A DNA stretch of 64,000 bases from Micavibrio sp. (GTDB lineage Bacteria > Pseudomonadota > Alphaproteobacteria > Micavibrionales > Micavibrionaceae), in the NCBI GenBank assembly GCA_021604545.1, contig BQJE01000002.1, positions 186,001-250,000 on the forward strand, given 5' to 3'. Under the pieces are notes generated by a model, which ran no database searches, was not told the DNA's origin, and saw nothing but the letters and a program-made list of their open reading frames with translations. Of this stretch, positions 1-8,802 are shown one piece after another. Numbering within the stretch: position 1 is the first letter of the stretch; each line of letters starts with the position of its first letter. The translations under genes and the position numbers were made by a program.

Positions 1-113
1 CAACGCGTGAAGCACAAAACCGCGTGGCAAATTATGATGAAGTTGCAATCCTTAATGACTTAATTGAGGGCAAAGGACGTACTCCAGCGGAAGTCGTGGA
101 ATTACGCCGCTAA
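1..113 (+). CDS. C-terminal fragment of an unidentified protein
   Basis: An open frame enters from the left edge and stops at TAA 111-113, giving 36 residues that end in a charged stretch (VVELRR). No start codon or domain is visible, so the family cannot be named. The next gene on this strand begins about 500 bases later, so this is probably the end of a separate transcription unit. Confidence 0.45.
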   Translation, partial: TREAQNRVANYDEVAILNDLIEGKGRTPAEVVELRR

Positions 114-626
114 CCGCACACTACCTATCTCATTTGGGAACGCGCGATATTAAGATATGAGCAATATCTGGCAGATATGGCTGGTTTTTACACATTTTTT
201 TGAATTTTTTTGGCAAGTAAACAGCTTTGGTTTTGTCCTGAATACTATAACCTCCTGTAATTAAACCGTTTTTTATTTCCCCCACCCCCTAAATCAGCAT
301 TTCATAGCAAAGACGTTATAAAGTATGCGGCGGGCCTCTAACAAAAAATCAAATAAATGTTTTTTATTGTGTAGTAATAATTGTTATTTATTATAGTAAA
401 TATAGAAAAATTATTAGTATTATAAAATTTATGCAGAAAGTCTTTCAAAATGATCAAGTAAATCATAAGAAATATGATCATTTTGTACTTTTCCGCCCCT
501 TGAAATATATTTTCAGCTTCTATATTTTCTGCTTCGACATTTGATTTTGAGAGAATCTAATACTTAAATTTTAACAACTATTACTTTTGTTTTTAAGCCG
601 GAAGACAGAACAGGAGAGGGAGAGCT
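114..626. other. AT-rich intergenic gap with one inverted repeat
   Basis: About 510 bases without a credible gene. It contains long A/T runs and a perfect 11-base inverted repeat (446-456 and 475-485). It ends in the ribosome-binding site of the gene at 627. No tRNA, terminator with a T-run or transposase remnant was seen. The low GC resembles the KAP ATPase region at 3.8-5.5 kb more than the housekeeping genes. Confidence 0.5.
446..485. repeat. 11-bp perfect inverted repeat, 18-bp spacer
   Basis: The left arm CAAAATGATCA (446-456) is the exact reverse complement of TGATCATTTTG (475-485). There is no T-run of terminator type immediately after the arm. It could be a regulator site or a weak hairpin in the leader of the gene at 627. 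Only the symmetry is directly seen. Confidence 0.5.
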
Positions 627-1670
627 ATGACTGATACACTGGTACAGAAAAAACTTTGGGGTCTGGGTACCTATAAGGCAAAGGACTGGCTGAAAGTAGC
701 CCCTGAGTTTGAGGAAAAGGTTCGGCAGCGCACGGGTATGGCTGTAGACACAAAAATACGAACCACACAAACCAGAGAGATTCCTCGCTGGGCAGGGCTT
801 GGGTCCAAAAAGATAAGTCAGGTTGTCTATAAAAACGAGACAGAGGTAACCGAAGAAGACATGAAAAACGGCATTGGTTTGGTGGCTGTTAACACTGCTG
901 GCGAGACAGTCGGTACGGGTGGCTTGGACGGTCGGCGATCTACGGCCCGCATGACTCTGCGCAGGCCGGATTCTTCGGGGCAGCGGCCTGCAAAGGCCTG
1001 GGGTGCGGCCTCAAACCACGGGCATCGCCATACTGATCACAAGCGCTCCTATACAAAGACAAGACGACATTCTGATACGTTCAGCCAAGCCAATTTTAGA
1101 GGGTATGGTAATGACAATAAACCTTCTGCACCTGTGCGGTCCTCATCAGCACACTCTTTGTCGGCGAGGTTTAGCTGGACTCAAAACGAAGCCACAGTGG
1201 AAACAGCACCTTCCCTGACGACAGGGGTGGCGTCCGTACTGCCATCCATTTTTATGCCCCGCATTCAAGATCATAGTTCAGAGTCTGTTTCTGCCACTAC
1301 AACTACAGCAGGTGTATCACACGATCATGGCGCGAGCGCAAACCAGTCATTTGAACAACAGGAAGGCTCCTTCATGGAACGACTGCAGGCTGCGCTTCCT
1401 TTTGCCGGTGGTACAGATAATGTCATTGAGCCGGAATTCAATTGGGCTGCTTTATTCGGTGCAGAAGAAAAAGTCGGCACCTTTAACCAGGGCGTGATGG
1501 GCACGGAATCCGTTGCTCCGGGCTTTTCCCCGACTGATACTGGCCCCTCGACACGCTTTATGTCTGCGGAGGAACACAGGCAGGGCGCTGACGGTGGTGA
1601 ACCGCAGGCTGAGTCGGCTTGGAAGATGGTGCATACAAGTGCACCGGCCTTAGAGCTGCAAGCCGCATAG
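627..1670 (+). CDS. Hypothetical protein, probably largely disordered
   Basis: A 347-residue product that I do not recognise. The start ATG at 627 follows AGGAGAGGGAGAG at a good distance. The N-terminal 90 residues look foldable, being charged and mixed. The middle, about residues 100-240, is rich in Ser, Thr, His and Arg and looks low-complexity. There is no signal peptide or membrane segment. It ends 50 bases before the first plausible uvrB start, so it may be co-transcribed with uvrB, but nothing links it to repair. Codons end mostly in G or T, unlike uvrB next to it. Confidence 0.6.
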   Translation: MTDTLVQKKLWGLGTYKAKDWLKVAPEFEEKVRQRTGMAVDTKIRTTQTREIPRWAGLGSKKISQVVYKNETEVTEEDMKNGIGLVAVNTAGETVGTGGLDGRRSTARMTLRRPDSSGQRPAKAWGAASNHGHRHTDHKRSYTKTRRHSDTFSQANFRGYGNDNKPSAPVRSSSAHSLSARFSWTQNEATVETAPSLTTGVASVLPSIFMPRIQDHSSESVSATTTTAGVSHDHGASANQSFEQQEGSFMERLQAALPFAGGTDNVIEPEFNWAALFGAEEKVGTFNQGVMGTESVAPGFSPTDTGPSTRFMSAEEHRQGADGGEPQAESAWKMVHTSAPALELQAA

Positions 1671-1720
1671 GCTCAGAGCCAAAACTTGGCCTTTGCCCGC
1701 TTTCCCGCTATATCTATCCC

Positions 1721-3784
1721 ATGCAGGAACGCGCGCCCCTACAATACGATAAGGACAAAATGCCGGGGGGTGATCCTTCGCAGCCCTTCAAGATTGTCTC
1801 GGATTTCGAACCCGCCGGCGACCAGCCCGCCGCGATTAAACAGCTCACGCAGGGCCTCAGTGACGGCCTCACGGATCAGGTCCTGCTCGGCGTCACCGGT
1901 TCGGGCAAGACCTTCACCATGGCGCAGATCATCGAACAGACCCAGCGCCCGGCGCTTGTCCTTGCGCCCAACAAAACACTGGCGGCGCAGCTCTACGGCG
2001 AGATGAAACAATTCTTCCCAAACAACGCCGTCGAATATTTCGTGTCTTACTACGATTACTACCAGCCCGAAGCCTATGTCCCGCGCACCGACACCTTCAT
2101 TGAAAAGGACAGCTCCATTAACGAGCAAATCGACCGCATGCGTCACGCCGCCACGCGCACGCTGTTTGAACGCCGCGATTGCATCATCGTCGCCTCGGTC
2201 TCCTGCATTTACGGCATCGGCTCGAAAGAAGACTACCTCGCCATGACCGTTGACCTACACGCCGGGCAACGTATCGACCGCCAGGAACTCATAGAGCGCC
2301 TCATCACGCTCACCTACACCCGCAACGACATATCCTTCGAGCGTGGCAGCTTCCGCGTGCGCGGCGACACTGTCGAGCTCTTCCCTTCGCATATGGAGGA
2401 CCGCGCCTGGCGCTTTTCGCTCTTTGGCGACGAGCTTGAAAAAATAACCGAATTCGACCCACTCACCGGCGAGAAGTTCAACGACCTCGACGGCGTGCGC
2501 ATCTACGCCAATTCCCACTACGTCACGCCCGGCCCGACAATCCAGCAGGCGATCAAACAAATCAAAACCGACCTCAAAACCCGCCTCGCGCAATTCGAGG
2601 CCGAGAACAAACTCCTCGAAGCCCAGCGCCTCGACCAGCGCACCGGCTTCGACCTTGAAATGCTGACCGCCACCGGCATGTGCGCCGGCATTGAAAATTA
2701 CTCGCGCTATCTGACGGGTCGCGCACCCGGCGAACCGCCGCCAACGCTCATCGAGTACCTCCCCGAAGACGCGATCATGTTCCTCGATGAATCCCATGTG
2801 ATGATCCCGCAACTGCGCGCCATGTATGCCGGCGATTCCAAACGCAAGGGCACGCTGGTCGAGCACGGTTTCCGCCTGCCGGCCGCCATCGACAACCGCC
2901 CGCTCAAATTCGAGGAATGGAACGCCATGCGCGGGCAAACGATTTTTGTCTCCGCCACCCCGGCGCCCTGGGAACTGGAACAGATCGGAGACAACAAAGT
3001 CGCCGAGCAAATCGTGCGGCCCACCGGCCTCATCGATCCGCCGGTAGAAATCCGCCCGACCGCGCATCAGGTCGACGACCTCATGGCCGAATGCCGCGAG
3101 ATCGTAGCGAAACAAGGCCGCGTCCTCGTCACCACGCTGACCAAGAAAATGGCCGAAGACCTCACGGAATATCTCACCGAAAACAATCTGCGCGTCCGCT
3201 ATATGCATTCCGATGTCGACACGCTGGAGCGCATCGAAATCATGCAGGATCTGCGTAGAGGAGAATTCGACATATTGGTCGGCATCAATCTGCTGCGCGA
3301 GGGCCTCGACATTCCCGAATGTCTGCGCGTGTGTATTCTCGATGCGGATAAGGAAGGCTTCCTGCGCAGCACGACGTCTCTTATCCAGACGATTGGCCGC
3401 ACGGCGCGCAATGTCGACGGCAAAGCGATCCTCTACGCCGATAAAGTGACGGGCTCCATGCAGGCCGCGATTGACGAAACCTCCCGCCGCCGCGAAAAAC
3501 AGCGCGCCCATAATGTGGAGCACAACATCACCCCCGCCAGCATCAAAAAGAAAATCTCCAGCGCCCTGCAAAATGTTTATGAGGAAGGAAACCGCGCCCA
3601 TATCGCCAGCGTCCTCAGCGATACAGAGCAGGAAGAATTCCGCAGCGACCCCAAAGCCCTCCCCAAACAACTCGCCGCCTACCGCAAACAAATGCTCACC
3701 CACGCGGAGAATTTGGAGTTCGAAGAGGCAGCGAATTTACGGGATAAAATAAAGAAGTTGGAAGAACTCGATTTGGGGTTATAA
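1721..3784 (+). CDS. uvrB: Excinuclease ABC subunit B
   Basis: UvrB is the helicase-like damage-verification subunit of nucleotide excision repair, working with UvrA and UvrC (uvrC is at 28854). From the ATG at 1721 it has 687 residues, normal for the family. Walker A GVTGSGKT is at residues 57-64, the beta-hairpin [12 protein letters not shown] follows, then the helicase motifs, and a C-terminal UVR coiled coil ([20 protein letters not shown]) that binds UvrC. The start is uncertain: ATG 1760 has AAGGA just upstream, whereas 1721 has no clear ribosome site, and the frame stays open back to 1619 inside the previous gene. Third codon positions are strongly C-rich, unlike the other plus-strand genes. 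Confidence 0.96.
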   Translation: MQERAPLQYDKDKMPGGDPSQPFKIVSDFEPAGDQPAAIKQLTQGLSDGLTDQVLLGVTGSGKTFTMAQIIEQTQRPALVLAPNKTLAAQLYGEMKQFFPNNAVEYFVSYYDYYQPEAYVPRTDTFIEKDSSINEQIDRMRHAATRTLFERRDCIIVASVSCIYGIGSKEDYLAMTVDLHAGQRIDRQELIERLITLTYTRNDISFERGSFRVRGDTVELFPSHMEDRAWRFSLFGDELEKITEFDPLTGEKFNDLDGVRIYANSHYVTPGPTIQQAIKQIKTDLKTRLAQFEAENKLLEAQRLDQRTGFDLEMLTATGMCAGIENYSRYLTGRAPGEPPPTLIEYLPEDAIMFLDESHVMIPQLRAMYAGDSKRKGTLVEHGFRLPAAIDNRPLKFEEWNAMRGQTIFVSATPAPWELEQIGDNKVAEQIVRPTGLIDPPVEIRPTAHQVDDLMAECREIVAKQGRVLVTTLTKKMAEDLTEYLTENNLRVRYMHSDVDTLERIEIMQDLRRGEFDILVGINLLREGLDIPECLRVCILDADKEGFLRSTTSLIQTIGRTARNVDGKAILYADKVTGSMQAAIDETSRRREKQRAHNVEHNITPASIKKKISSALQNVYEEGNRAHIASVLSDTEQEEFRSDPKALPKQLAAYRKQMLTHAENLEFEEAANLRDKIKKLEELDLGL

Positions 3785-3815
3785 TTATCTGCTCACAGGA
3801 TATTGGAGATTCACT

Positions 3816-5543
3816 TTGTCGATAAAATATGCGGAAGAAAAAATTAAAAGTTTTTTGCAGGCTGATGAAAGTGTGAATGAAACACCATTTGGCCAAGGAA
3901 AAGGTGGGGTTATTGCTATTAAGGGCAAGTGGGGAACCGGAAAAACCTACATATGGAATCACATCGTTGACGAGCACTTAACTACTCACGAAAACTTTAA
4001 ATCTTATGCGTACGTAAGTTTATTTGGATGTAAAAATTTAAATGATTTGAAGGGGCTGATTTTTTTTAAATCCAGACCAAATGAGAACGAAGGCTCACCT
4101 CTAGAGTATGATAGAAAAGCCTCAGTAAAGGAGTTACAGGACAAGATAAGCTCTGCTTTGCATAAGGCAAAATCGTATCCTTTAGTTAGAACGGTCCTAG
4201 ACGCATTTAAAGAGTTCAATGGTATATCAACGGATTTAGGTTTGTTGGGCTGGTTAACTGTCAAAGATACTCTCATATGTATTGATGATTTAGAGAGGAT
4301 GGGTGGTGGTTTAGAAACCAAGGATGTGCTCGGCCTTGTTTGTGAGTTAAAAGACCAAAAAAATTGCAAGGTTGCTCTTATTCTTCATGATGAACAAATT
4401 CCGGCTGAATATTACAACTTCCGAGAAAAAATAGTTGATGTAGAGGTTTTATACGCCCCGACCACAGAGGAGCTTTTTGAAAAAATCTTTGGCATGGCTA
4501 AAGATGAGGATAACGAATCTATTTTAAAGTTTATTCATTATTTTGAAATTGTAAATTTGCGGACTTTGCAAAAAATAAACTCGCAGTTAGCAGAATTAGC
4601 ACGTCTTATGAAAGGCGTGGAGCCTGAAGTGAGAATCTGCGCCATATACGCAATAGTAGTGTTGAACGCTAAACATTGGGAAGGCATGGTAGAGAAGCCA
4701 GATAGTGCGCGTAAAGCCGTTGAAAAGGGTCTTCTCGGCATAGAGTACGATTTCACAGATATTTTTAAAGCATATGTTGAAGACGGGTGGTTCGATAAAA
4801 AAGAAATTAGCGGCCAATTGAAGAAGGCGTCGGATGAAGTTGCTGAAAGTAAAAAAAGAAAAGATCACTCTCGTGAGTGGCATGAGCTAGGCGAAAAATA
4901 TATGCATGGAAGTTTGAAGGACGATGAGGCGGATTTTGTAAATGCATTAGTGAGCCATGTTAAGAAAGGCGTGACATTGAGCCGCCTTAATTATGCTGTA
5001 GGTTTGTTGAGAGAGTTGGAACATGATAAAGAGGCAGACAACTGTATAGACGCATTTATAAAATCAAAAAGTAAAAACTGGGAACCTGGATCAGAAGTGT
5101 TCGATGATCATTTTATTCGGAGAGAGCAAATAGATAAAACGCTGGAACAAAAAGTACAGCAGCAGGAAGCTTTAGCTGAAAAAAAATATTTCAAAAGCAT
5201 TGATGTACAAAAAGAATTGGGAAAGATTTTCTTGGATCCTGAGAATCAAATTTTCACAAGAGATCAGGTTAAGTTTCTAGCCTCTGTTGATATAAAGAAT
5301 TTTTATGATTTTGTTTCAGTAGAAATTAGCCCTTTGGTCATTAGAGGGCTTAAGCAATGCCTAGAGGAGGGCCATACTTATGGTGATTTACTTGATGAAC
5401 ATAACAGGCTTAAAACTAACGTTACTGAGGTTTTGAAGAGCTTTGCCGCAGAAAACAAAATTAATGCCCTAAGAATGAAATGGTGGAGGCTTGAATATTT
5501 TTTGAAAGTCGTCGATGAAGCTTCGGAAGAAGCTAGCGAGTAA
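3816..5543 (+). CDS. KAP-type P-loop NTPase, AT-rich
   Basis: A 575-residue protein starting at TTG 3816, with GGAG seven bases upstream. Residues 37-44 read GKWGTGKT, the GxWGxGKT form of Walker A typical of KAP/STAND-like P-loop NTPases. Residues 153-161 read LICIDDLER, the matching Walker B. YVSLFG at 66-71 is also usual in this group. The remainder is a long helical, charged region with no membrane segments, unlike classical KAP proteins, which carry inserted transmembrane helices. It lies 31 bases behind uvrB but is far richer in A and T (bases 3841-3900 hold 21 G/C of 60), suggesting acquisition. KAP ATPases occur in anti-phage and membrane-linked systems; no partner is visible here. 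Confidence 0.75.
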   Translation: MSIKYAEEKIKSFLQADESVNETPFGQGKGGVIAIKGKWGTGKTYIWNHIVDEHLTTHENFKSYAYVSLFGCKNLNDLKGLIFFKSRPNENEGSPLEYDRKASVKELQDKISSALHKAKSYPLVRTVLDAFKEFNGISTDLGLLGWLTVKDTLICIDDLERMGGGLETKDVLGLVCELKDQKNCKVALILHDEQIPAEYYNFREKIVDVEVLYAPTTEELFEKIFGMAKDEDNESILKFIHYFEIVNLRTLQKINSQLAELARLMKGVEPEVRICAIYAIVVLNAKHWEGMVEKPDSARKAVEKGLLGIEYDFTDIFKAYVEDGWFDKKEISGQLKKASDEVAESKKRKDHSREWHELGEKYMHGSLKDDEADFVNALVSHVKKGVTLSRLNYAVGLLRELEHDKEADNCIDAFIKSKSKNWEPGSEVFDDHFIRREQIDKTLEQKVQQQEALAEKKYFKSIDVQKELGKIFLDPENQIFTRDQVKFLASVDIKNFYDFVSVEISPLVIRGLKQCLEEGHTYGDLLDEHNRLKTNVTEVLKSFAAENKINALRMKWWRLEYFLKVVDEASEEASE

Positions 5544-5563
5544 TTGTAAGGTGCACATTTCCC

Positions 5564-5592
5564 TTGACAAATGCGGAATAAATTCCTATACT
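5564..5592 (+). promoter_or_regulatory. Near-consensus sigma-70 promoter
   Basis: TTGACA at 5564-5569 and TATACT at 5587-5592 are separated by exactly 17 bases. This is one of the best promoters visible in the window. It reads into the 35-codon ORF at 5630, with transcription expected to begin near 5599. Confidence 0.75.
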
Positions 5593-5629
5593 GTCTCCCA
5601 AATAACAAAAACCGGGAGAGGAAAAGGAT

Positions 5630-5737
5630 ATGCCGGATTACACCGACAATACCATTGACGCCACGATTCATGATTTCAAAGCGCCATATCGCGCGCCCCC
5701 ACAAACACACAATTCCGTATGCTCGAGCGCCCCATGA
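5630..5737 (+). CDS. Small protein, 35 residues, unknown
   Basis: ATG 5630 to TGA 5737, preceded by a purine-rich ribosome site (GGGAGAGGAAAAGG) and a strong promoter at 5564-5592. The product is soluble, begins MPDYTDNTIDATIHDFKAPY and carries a Pro-rich tail with one Cys. No family is recognised. Promoter, ribosome site and start are properly spaced, so expression of an RNA here is likely even if the peptide is not the active product. The gene at 5792-6136 converges on it. Confidence 0.5.
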   Translation: MPDYTDNTIDATIHDFKAPYRAPPQTHNSVCSSAP

Positions 5738-5791
5738 ATTTCTTGGGAGCACCGCGCCGTCATCGTCAAGCGTTGTTCGCATCAAATTATT

Positions 5792-6136
5792 TTAGTCTCT
5801 GGCCTCGCGGGCGCGCTGAATTTCAAAGAATTCCTGCTCCTGGCGCTTCTTTTCGTAGAATTGTTCCTGCTCGCGGCGCTGTTTGTCGTGGAATTGTTCT
5901 TCTTGCCGTTTTTTGTTGTATTCCTGTTGTTTACGGTGTTTTTCGGCCTTTTTTTTCTTCAGGGCGGTTTGTTTTGCTTCGTCTCTTTCGTCCTTTTTCC
6001 TCGCAACCAGCTCCTCGATCATCTCTAGCTGTGTTTTCTCATACTCTTCGTTGCGCTGCTGTCTAAAGGATTTACGCTTCTTTTTCTTAGGTTCATCCTT
6101 TTTATCTTTGTCTTTTTTAGATTCATCTTTGGACAT
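5792..6136 (-). CDS. Highly charged Lys/Glu/Gln-rich coiled-coil protein
   Basis: A 114-residue protein built almost entirely of Lys, Glu, Arg, Gln and Asp. The first 25 residues are a Lys/Asp/Glu block, and the remainder is a continuous predicted helix with repeated EEQF/EQF/QEFF clusters. AGGAG precedes ATG 6136 by nine bases. There is no signal peptide or membrane segment. Function is unknown; such proteins can bind nucleic acid or act as spacers. It converges with the small ORF at 5630. Confidence 0.6.
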   Translation of the reverse strand: MSKDESKKDKDKKDEPKKKKRKSFRQQRNEEYEKTQLEMIEELVARKKDERDEAKQTALKKKKAEKHRKQQEYNKKRQEEQFHDKQRREQEQFYEKKRQEQEFFEIQRAREARD

Positions 6137-6254
6137 GATGAAATATTCTCCTGCTTAAATACGTGTATATATCCATTATATCACGCGAAAAGCGTGTTTT
6201 CCTTAATAATTTTTTAACTTATTGTTAATGCGGCATTTTTTTCGAAAAGGCGCA

Positions 6255-6288
6255 TAAAAAACACGGACCTTTTGCAAGATCCGTGTTT
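6255..6288 (-). terminator. Rho-independent terminator of the first csp gene
   Basis: Read on the minus strand, AAACACGGA (6288-6280) pairs with TCCGTGTTT (6267-6259) and is followed by further Ts. It lies about 60 bases after the stop of the cold-shock gene at 6350. Confidence 0.75.
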
Positions 6289-6349
6289 CAATTCGTTATA
6301 ACGCGGAGCAACGCAACGCGTTGTTCGCATTTAAAAAAAGCGCTTAAAA

Positions 6350-6556
6350 CTAAGCAGCTTCTTTCAGGTTTGTCGCGCTGGACTTGCCTTTTTCTTCCTG
6401 AATTTCAAATTCAATTTTTTGACCTTCATGAAGATTACCCATGCCTGATTTCTCAACTGCACTGATATGTACGAACACGTCTTGTCCGCCATCTTCAGGT
6501 TCGATGAAACCAAAGCCTTTAGTTGGGTTAAACCATTTTACTGTTCCGGTTGCCAT
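6350..6556 (-). CDS. Cold-shock protein, CspA family
   Basis: A 68-residue single cold-shock (OB-fold) domain that binds single-stranded RNA/DNA as an RNA chaperone. RNP1 (KGFGFI) and RNP2 (VFVHIS) are both present. ATG 6556 was chosen because AAGGAGAT lies just upstream and the protein then begins [10 protein letters not shown], the family norm. The frame is open 17 codons further, but without a ribosome site. A closely similar second gene is at 9778-9990. A candidate promoter 230 bases upstream implies the long 5' leader typical of cold-inducible csp mRNAs. Confidence 0.95.
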   Translation of the reverse strand: MATGTVKWFNPTKGFGFIEPEDGGQDVFVHISAVEKSGMGNLHEGQKIEFEIQEEKGKSSATNLKEAA

Positions 6557-6790
6557 GAAATATCTCCTTTTAGCAATTCGGTGGACGCCCGCCGCACCAT
6601 GCAGCAAAGCTTTTTCGTTCGATAAAAGATGGGGCCGTTAAAAGCCTTGTCTTGTCGCGATTTACCGAACTGAATTTTTGAAAGGGATATTCCGGGCCCT
6701 GCGCTTTTGAAGCTTGTTTTGTGTCCAAAAGGGGGCGTAGGTCTTTTAAAAATCGTATGTCGTAAGCCTCGTGTATATCAAACTGCGCTA

Positions 6791-6819
6791 TTTATCGCAG
6801 AAATCGTAGGTTTTGTCAA
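6791..6819 (-). promoter_or_regulatory. Candidate promoter for csp with long leader
   Basis: On the minus strand, TTGACA (6819-6814) is followed after 17 bases by GATAAA (6796-6791). Transcription would start near 6784, leaving an untranslated leader of about 225 bases before the csp start at 6556. Otherwise the 6557-6888 gap holds no gene. Confidence 0.45.
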
Positions 6820-6888
6820 ATTGTCACTTTAAACCGTGGCGGGTTGGGCCTACTTCCCTTTTACGCTGGATTTGCTATACTTTCGCCC

Positions 6889-7569
6889 ATGCGAATTTTT
6901 GTTATGACATTGGCTATAGGATTGTTGGTTGTTCTGCCCGTTTGGGCCGAAGAATCCAATGATTCCGGCGATTTTAAGATCCGTGTCATTCAGGAGGATG
7001 GCTCTGTTGACGAAGTGAGTGTCCGCAAACCCGAACCACCGCCGGAGCCGCAAAAAGCGCGGCCGAGACGTCGTCCACCGCCGCAACAGGCGCGTGCTCC
7101 ACATGTAAAAGAATCCGATCTGGTTCAACCTTCTGATATCCAGCCGACCTGGACCGAGCAGAATATCCACTATATTCCCGCTGAAGAAGAGTATGAATCT
7201 GCGGAGCCTGTAGAGGATCAGCCACCGCCAACCAAAACATCTTATGCGCCTGCGCCGGAAGAAGCGGGTGGCCGTATACCGCTGCCGCGCCGCAAACCAT
7301 CTGTCGCACCGCAAGCGCCACGGCCGGGGACAATCAGCGCCGACCTTGCCGCCAATATTGCGCTCGATAATGCGCCGGCATCTCAGGGTTTTAAAGTTCA
7401 TGAGGATGTCTATAGCGGCCGGCATGTTTTTGCCGTTGTGTTTAAAACCGATACCGGGCCGTATGAAGTGATGATCGACAGCGCCAACGGCGATATTGTT
7501 CACAAAGGCCATCTCGCCGCCGCGCCGCAGAAGCCGGTCGGCAGTAAATGGCCGGTTGCGCGTCAATAG
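6889..7569 (+). CDS. Exported PepSY-domain protein
   Basis: A 226-residue protein with an N-terminal signal peptide (MRIFVMTLAIGLLVVLPVWA), a Pro/Arg/Glu-rich linker (about 45-140) and a C-terminal PepSY domain with the usual pattern ending in YEVMIDSANGDIVHKG. ATG 6889 was chosen because it starts the signal sequence; the frame is open 15 codons upstream. PepSY domains are often periplasmic inhibitory or regulatory modules. It forms a pair with the PepSY gene nine bases downstream, likely one operon. Confidence 0.75.
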   Translation: MRIFVMTLAIGLLVVLPVWAEESNDSGDFKIRVIQEDGSVDEVSVRKPEPPPEPQKARPRRRPPPQQARAPHVKESDLVQPSDIQPTWTEQNIHYIPAEEEYESAEPVEDQPPPTKTSYAPAPEEAGGRIPLPRRKPSVAPQAPRPGTISADLAANIALDNAPASQGFKVHEDVYSGRHVFAVVFKTDTGPYEVMIDSANGDIVHKGHLAAAPQKPVGSKWPVARQ

Positions 7570-7578
7570 GATTGTATC

Positions 7579-8106
7579 GTGAAGCGGATTTTCCTGCTTA
7601 TCATTCTTTTCGTTTTTATTTCTGCCAACTCCTTTGCGCAGGAAGAAGAGCTTATCGGCGCTGGACCGAAAGGTCGCTTTACGCAGGAGCAGGCGAACGA
7701 AATTGCGCTGCGCCGTGTGCCGGGAGAGATTTTATCCAGTGAGGGCTGGTGGGAAAATGATCGCTTCTTTGTGGGGGTTAAAATTTTACGCGGTGATAGT
7801 TCTATCTTTGAGGTGGAAATTAATACACTTACTGGCAAGGTGCATGAAATAGAGATCGAGTATTTGGCCGCAAAAGCTATGCTGCCAATGGATGTTATTG
7901 CGCGTCATCTTGCTCATGCCATTGCCCTTTCCCATGTTGAAGATAAAACCAGAGGCGGCACGAAGGCCCGCGTTTTGAAGCTGGAGACCATTGTTCACGA
8001 GCGCAAGCCGGTTTACCGCGTTGAAGTTAAAAGATTGGTTAAAACTTATGAAGTGCTGGTGAACGCTTCTTCCGGAAAGGTAATGAGTCTTCGTAAGCTT
8101 GATTAG
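7579..8106 (+). CDS. Exported protein with two PepSY-like repeats
   Basis: A 175-residue product from GTG 7579, with AGGA seven bases upstream. The signal peptide (MKRIFLLIILFVFISANSFA) is followed by one PepSY unit ending FEVEINTLTGKVHEIEIE and a second ending YEVLVNASSGKVMSL. It follows the first PepSY gene by nine bases, so the two are probably co-expressed and act in the periplasm. No linked peptidase or sensor kinase, common PepSY partners, is adjacent. Confidence 0.75.
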   Translation: MKRIFLLIILFVFISANSFAQEEELIGAGPKGRFTQEQANEIALRRVPGEILSSEGWWENDRFFVGVKILRGDSSIFEVEINTLTGKVHEIEIEYLAAKAMLPMDVIARHLAHAIALSHVEDKTRGGTKARVLKLETIVHERKPVYRVEVKRLVKTYEVLVNASSGKVMSLRKLD

Positions 8107-8109
8107 GCT

Positions 8110-8646
8110 TTATTCATTATACCGGGGCTTGCGTGGCTCTTTTTCTTTGCCCGCTTGCGTTTCAATTGCAGCCAGACGGGTTTCTTGCTTTTCCTGCGTA
8201 ACCCGATCCTGCATGGCATGCTCGATCGGTCCAAGACAGCCTTTGGCATTATAAATGCCCATCATTAGAGAACGGCGCTGTTGGGCGGTATCCTGCACAC
8301 TATCGGCTTCGCTTGCATCATCTTTGGTTGATTGGTCGAGCAAAAATCCGGCGGCCGCAAAGCCAATGCCACCTGTTACGGTCCCAATGAGAAAGCCGCC
8401 AACACCGGCGGCGGCATTAATGCCATGGCTCTTCATTTCGGAGCTATCCTGAATATCCTGCGTGGTGTCGATAATGTCTCGCATCAAGGCAGCTTCCTGT
8501 GATAGGGCGCCACAGCTGAGCTCAGTGTCGCCTAAGCGACTAACCTGAAGGCGATGCGCCTCCAGCGGATCATTTGCGCTGGCGGGGGCTGAATATAATA
8601 GCAAAGATAGGGTGACACCGAGAACCGGCACCAGAGGATGCTTCAT
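8110..8646 (-). CDS. Exported hypothetical protein with glycine-rich hydrophobic segment
   Basis: A 178-residue protein with a signal peptide ending near SAPASA. At about residues 75-100 a Gly/Ala-rich hydrophobic segment (GVGGFLIGTVTGGIGFAAAG) resembles a glycine-zipper membrane segment. Two Cys residues (in LSCGAL and AKGCLG) could form a disulfide. No named family. It converges with the PepSY pair, three bases apart. Confidence 0.6.
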   Translation of the reverse strand: MKHPLVPVLGVTLSLLLYSAPASANDPLEAHRLQVSRLGDTELSCGALSQEAALMRDIIDTTQDIQDSSEMKSHGINAAAGVGGFLIGTVTGGIGFAAAGFLLDQSTKDDASEADSVQDTAQQRRSLMMGIYNAKGCLGPIEHAMQDRVTQEKQETRLAAIETQAGKEKEPRKPRYNE

Positions 8647-8802
8647 TGCGAGACTCCTATAACCATTTTAATGAATACAGGACAAGGCACAAGCCCTTCT
8701 CTCCTGTTGTCCACAGCGCTTTGTGGGCAGATGTGATTTCGCATGCTTCGCTACCTGTCCTCTGCTGTTACGATAGGGGCTTAGTTTTTATGCGGAGATA
8801 CC

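Noticed and set aside
2255..3703. Long antisense frame of 482 codons inside uvrB
   Set aside because: It is produced by the C-rich codon use of uvrB; its protein has no signal, domain or promoter.
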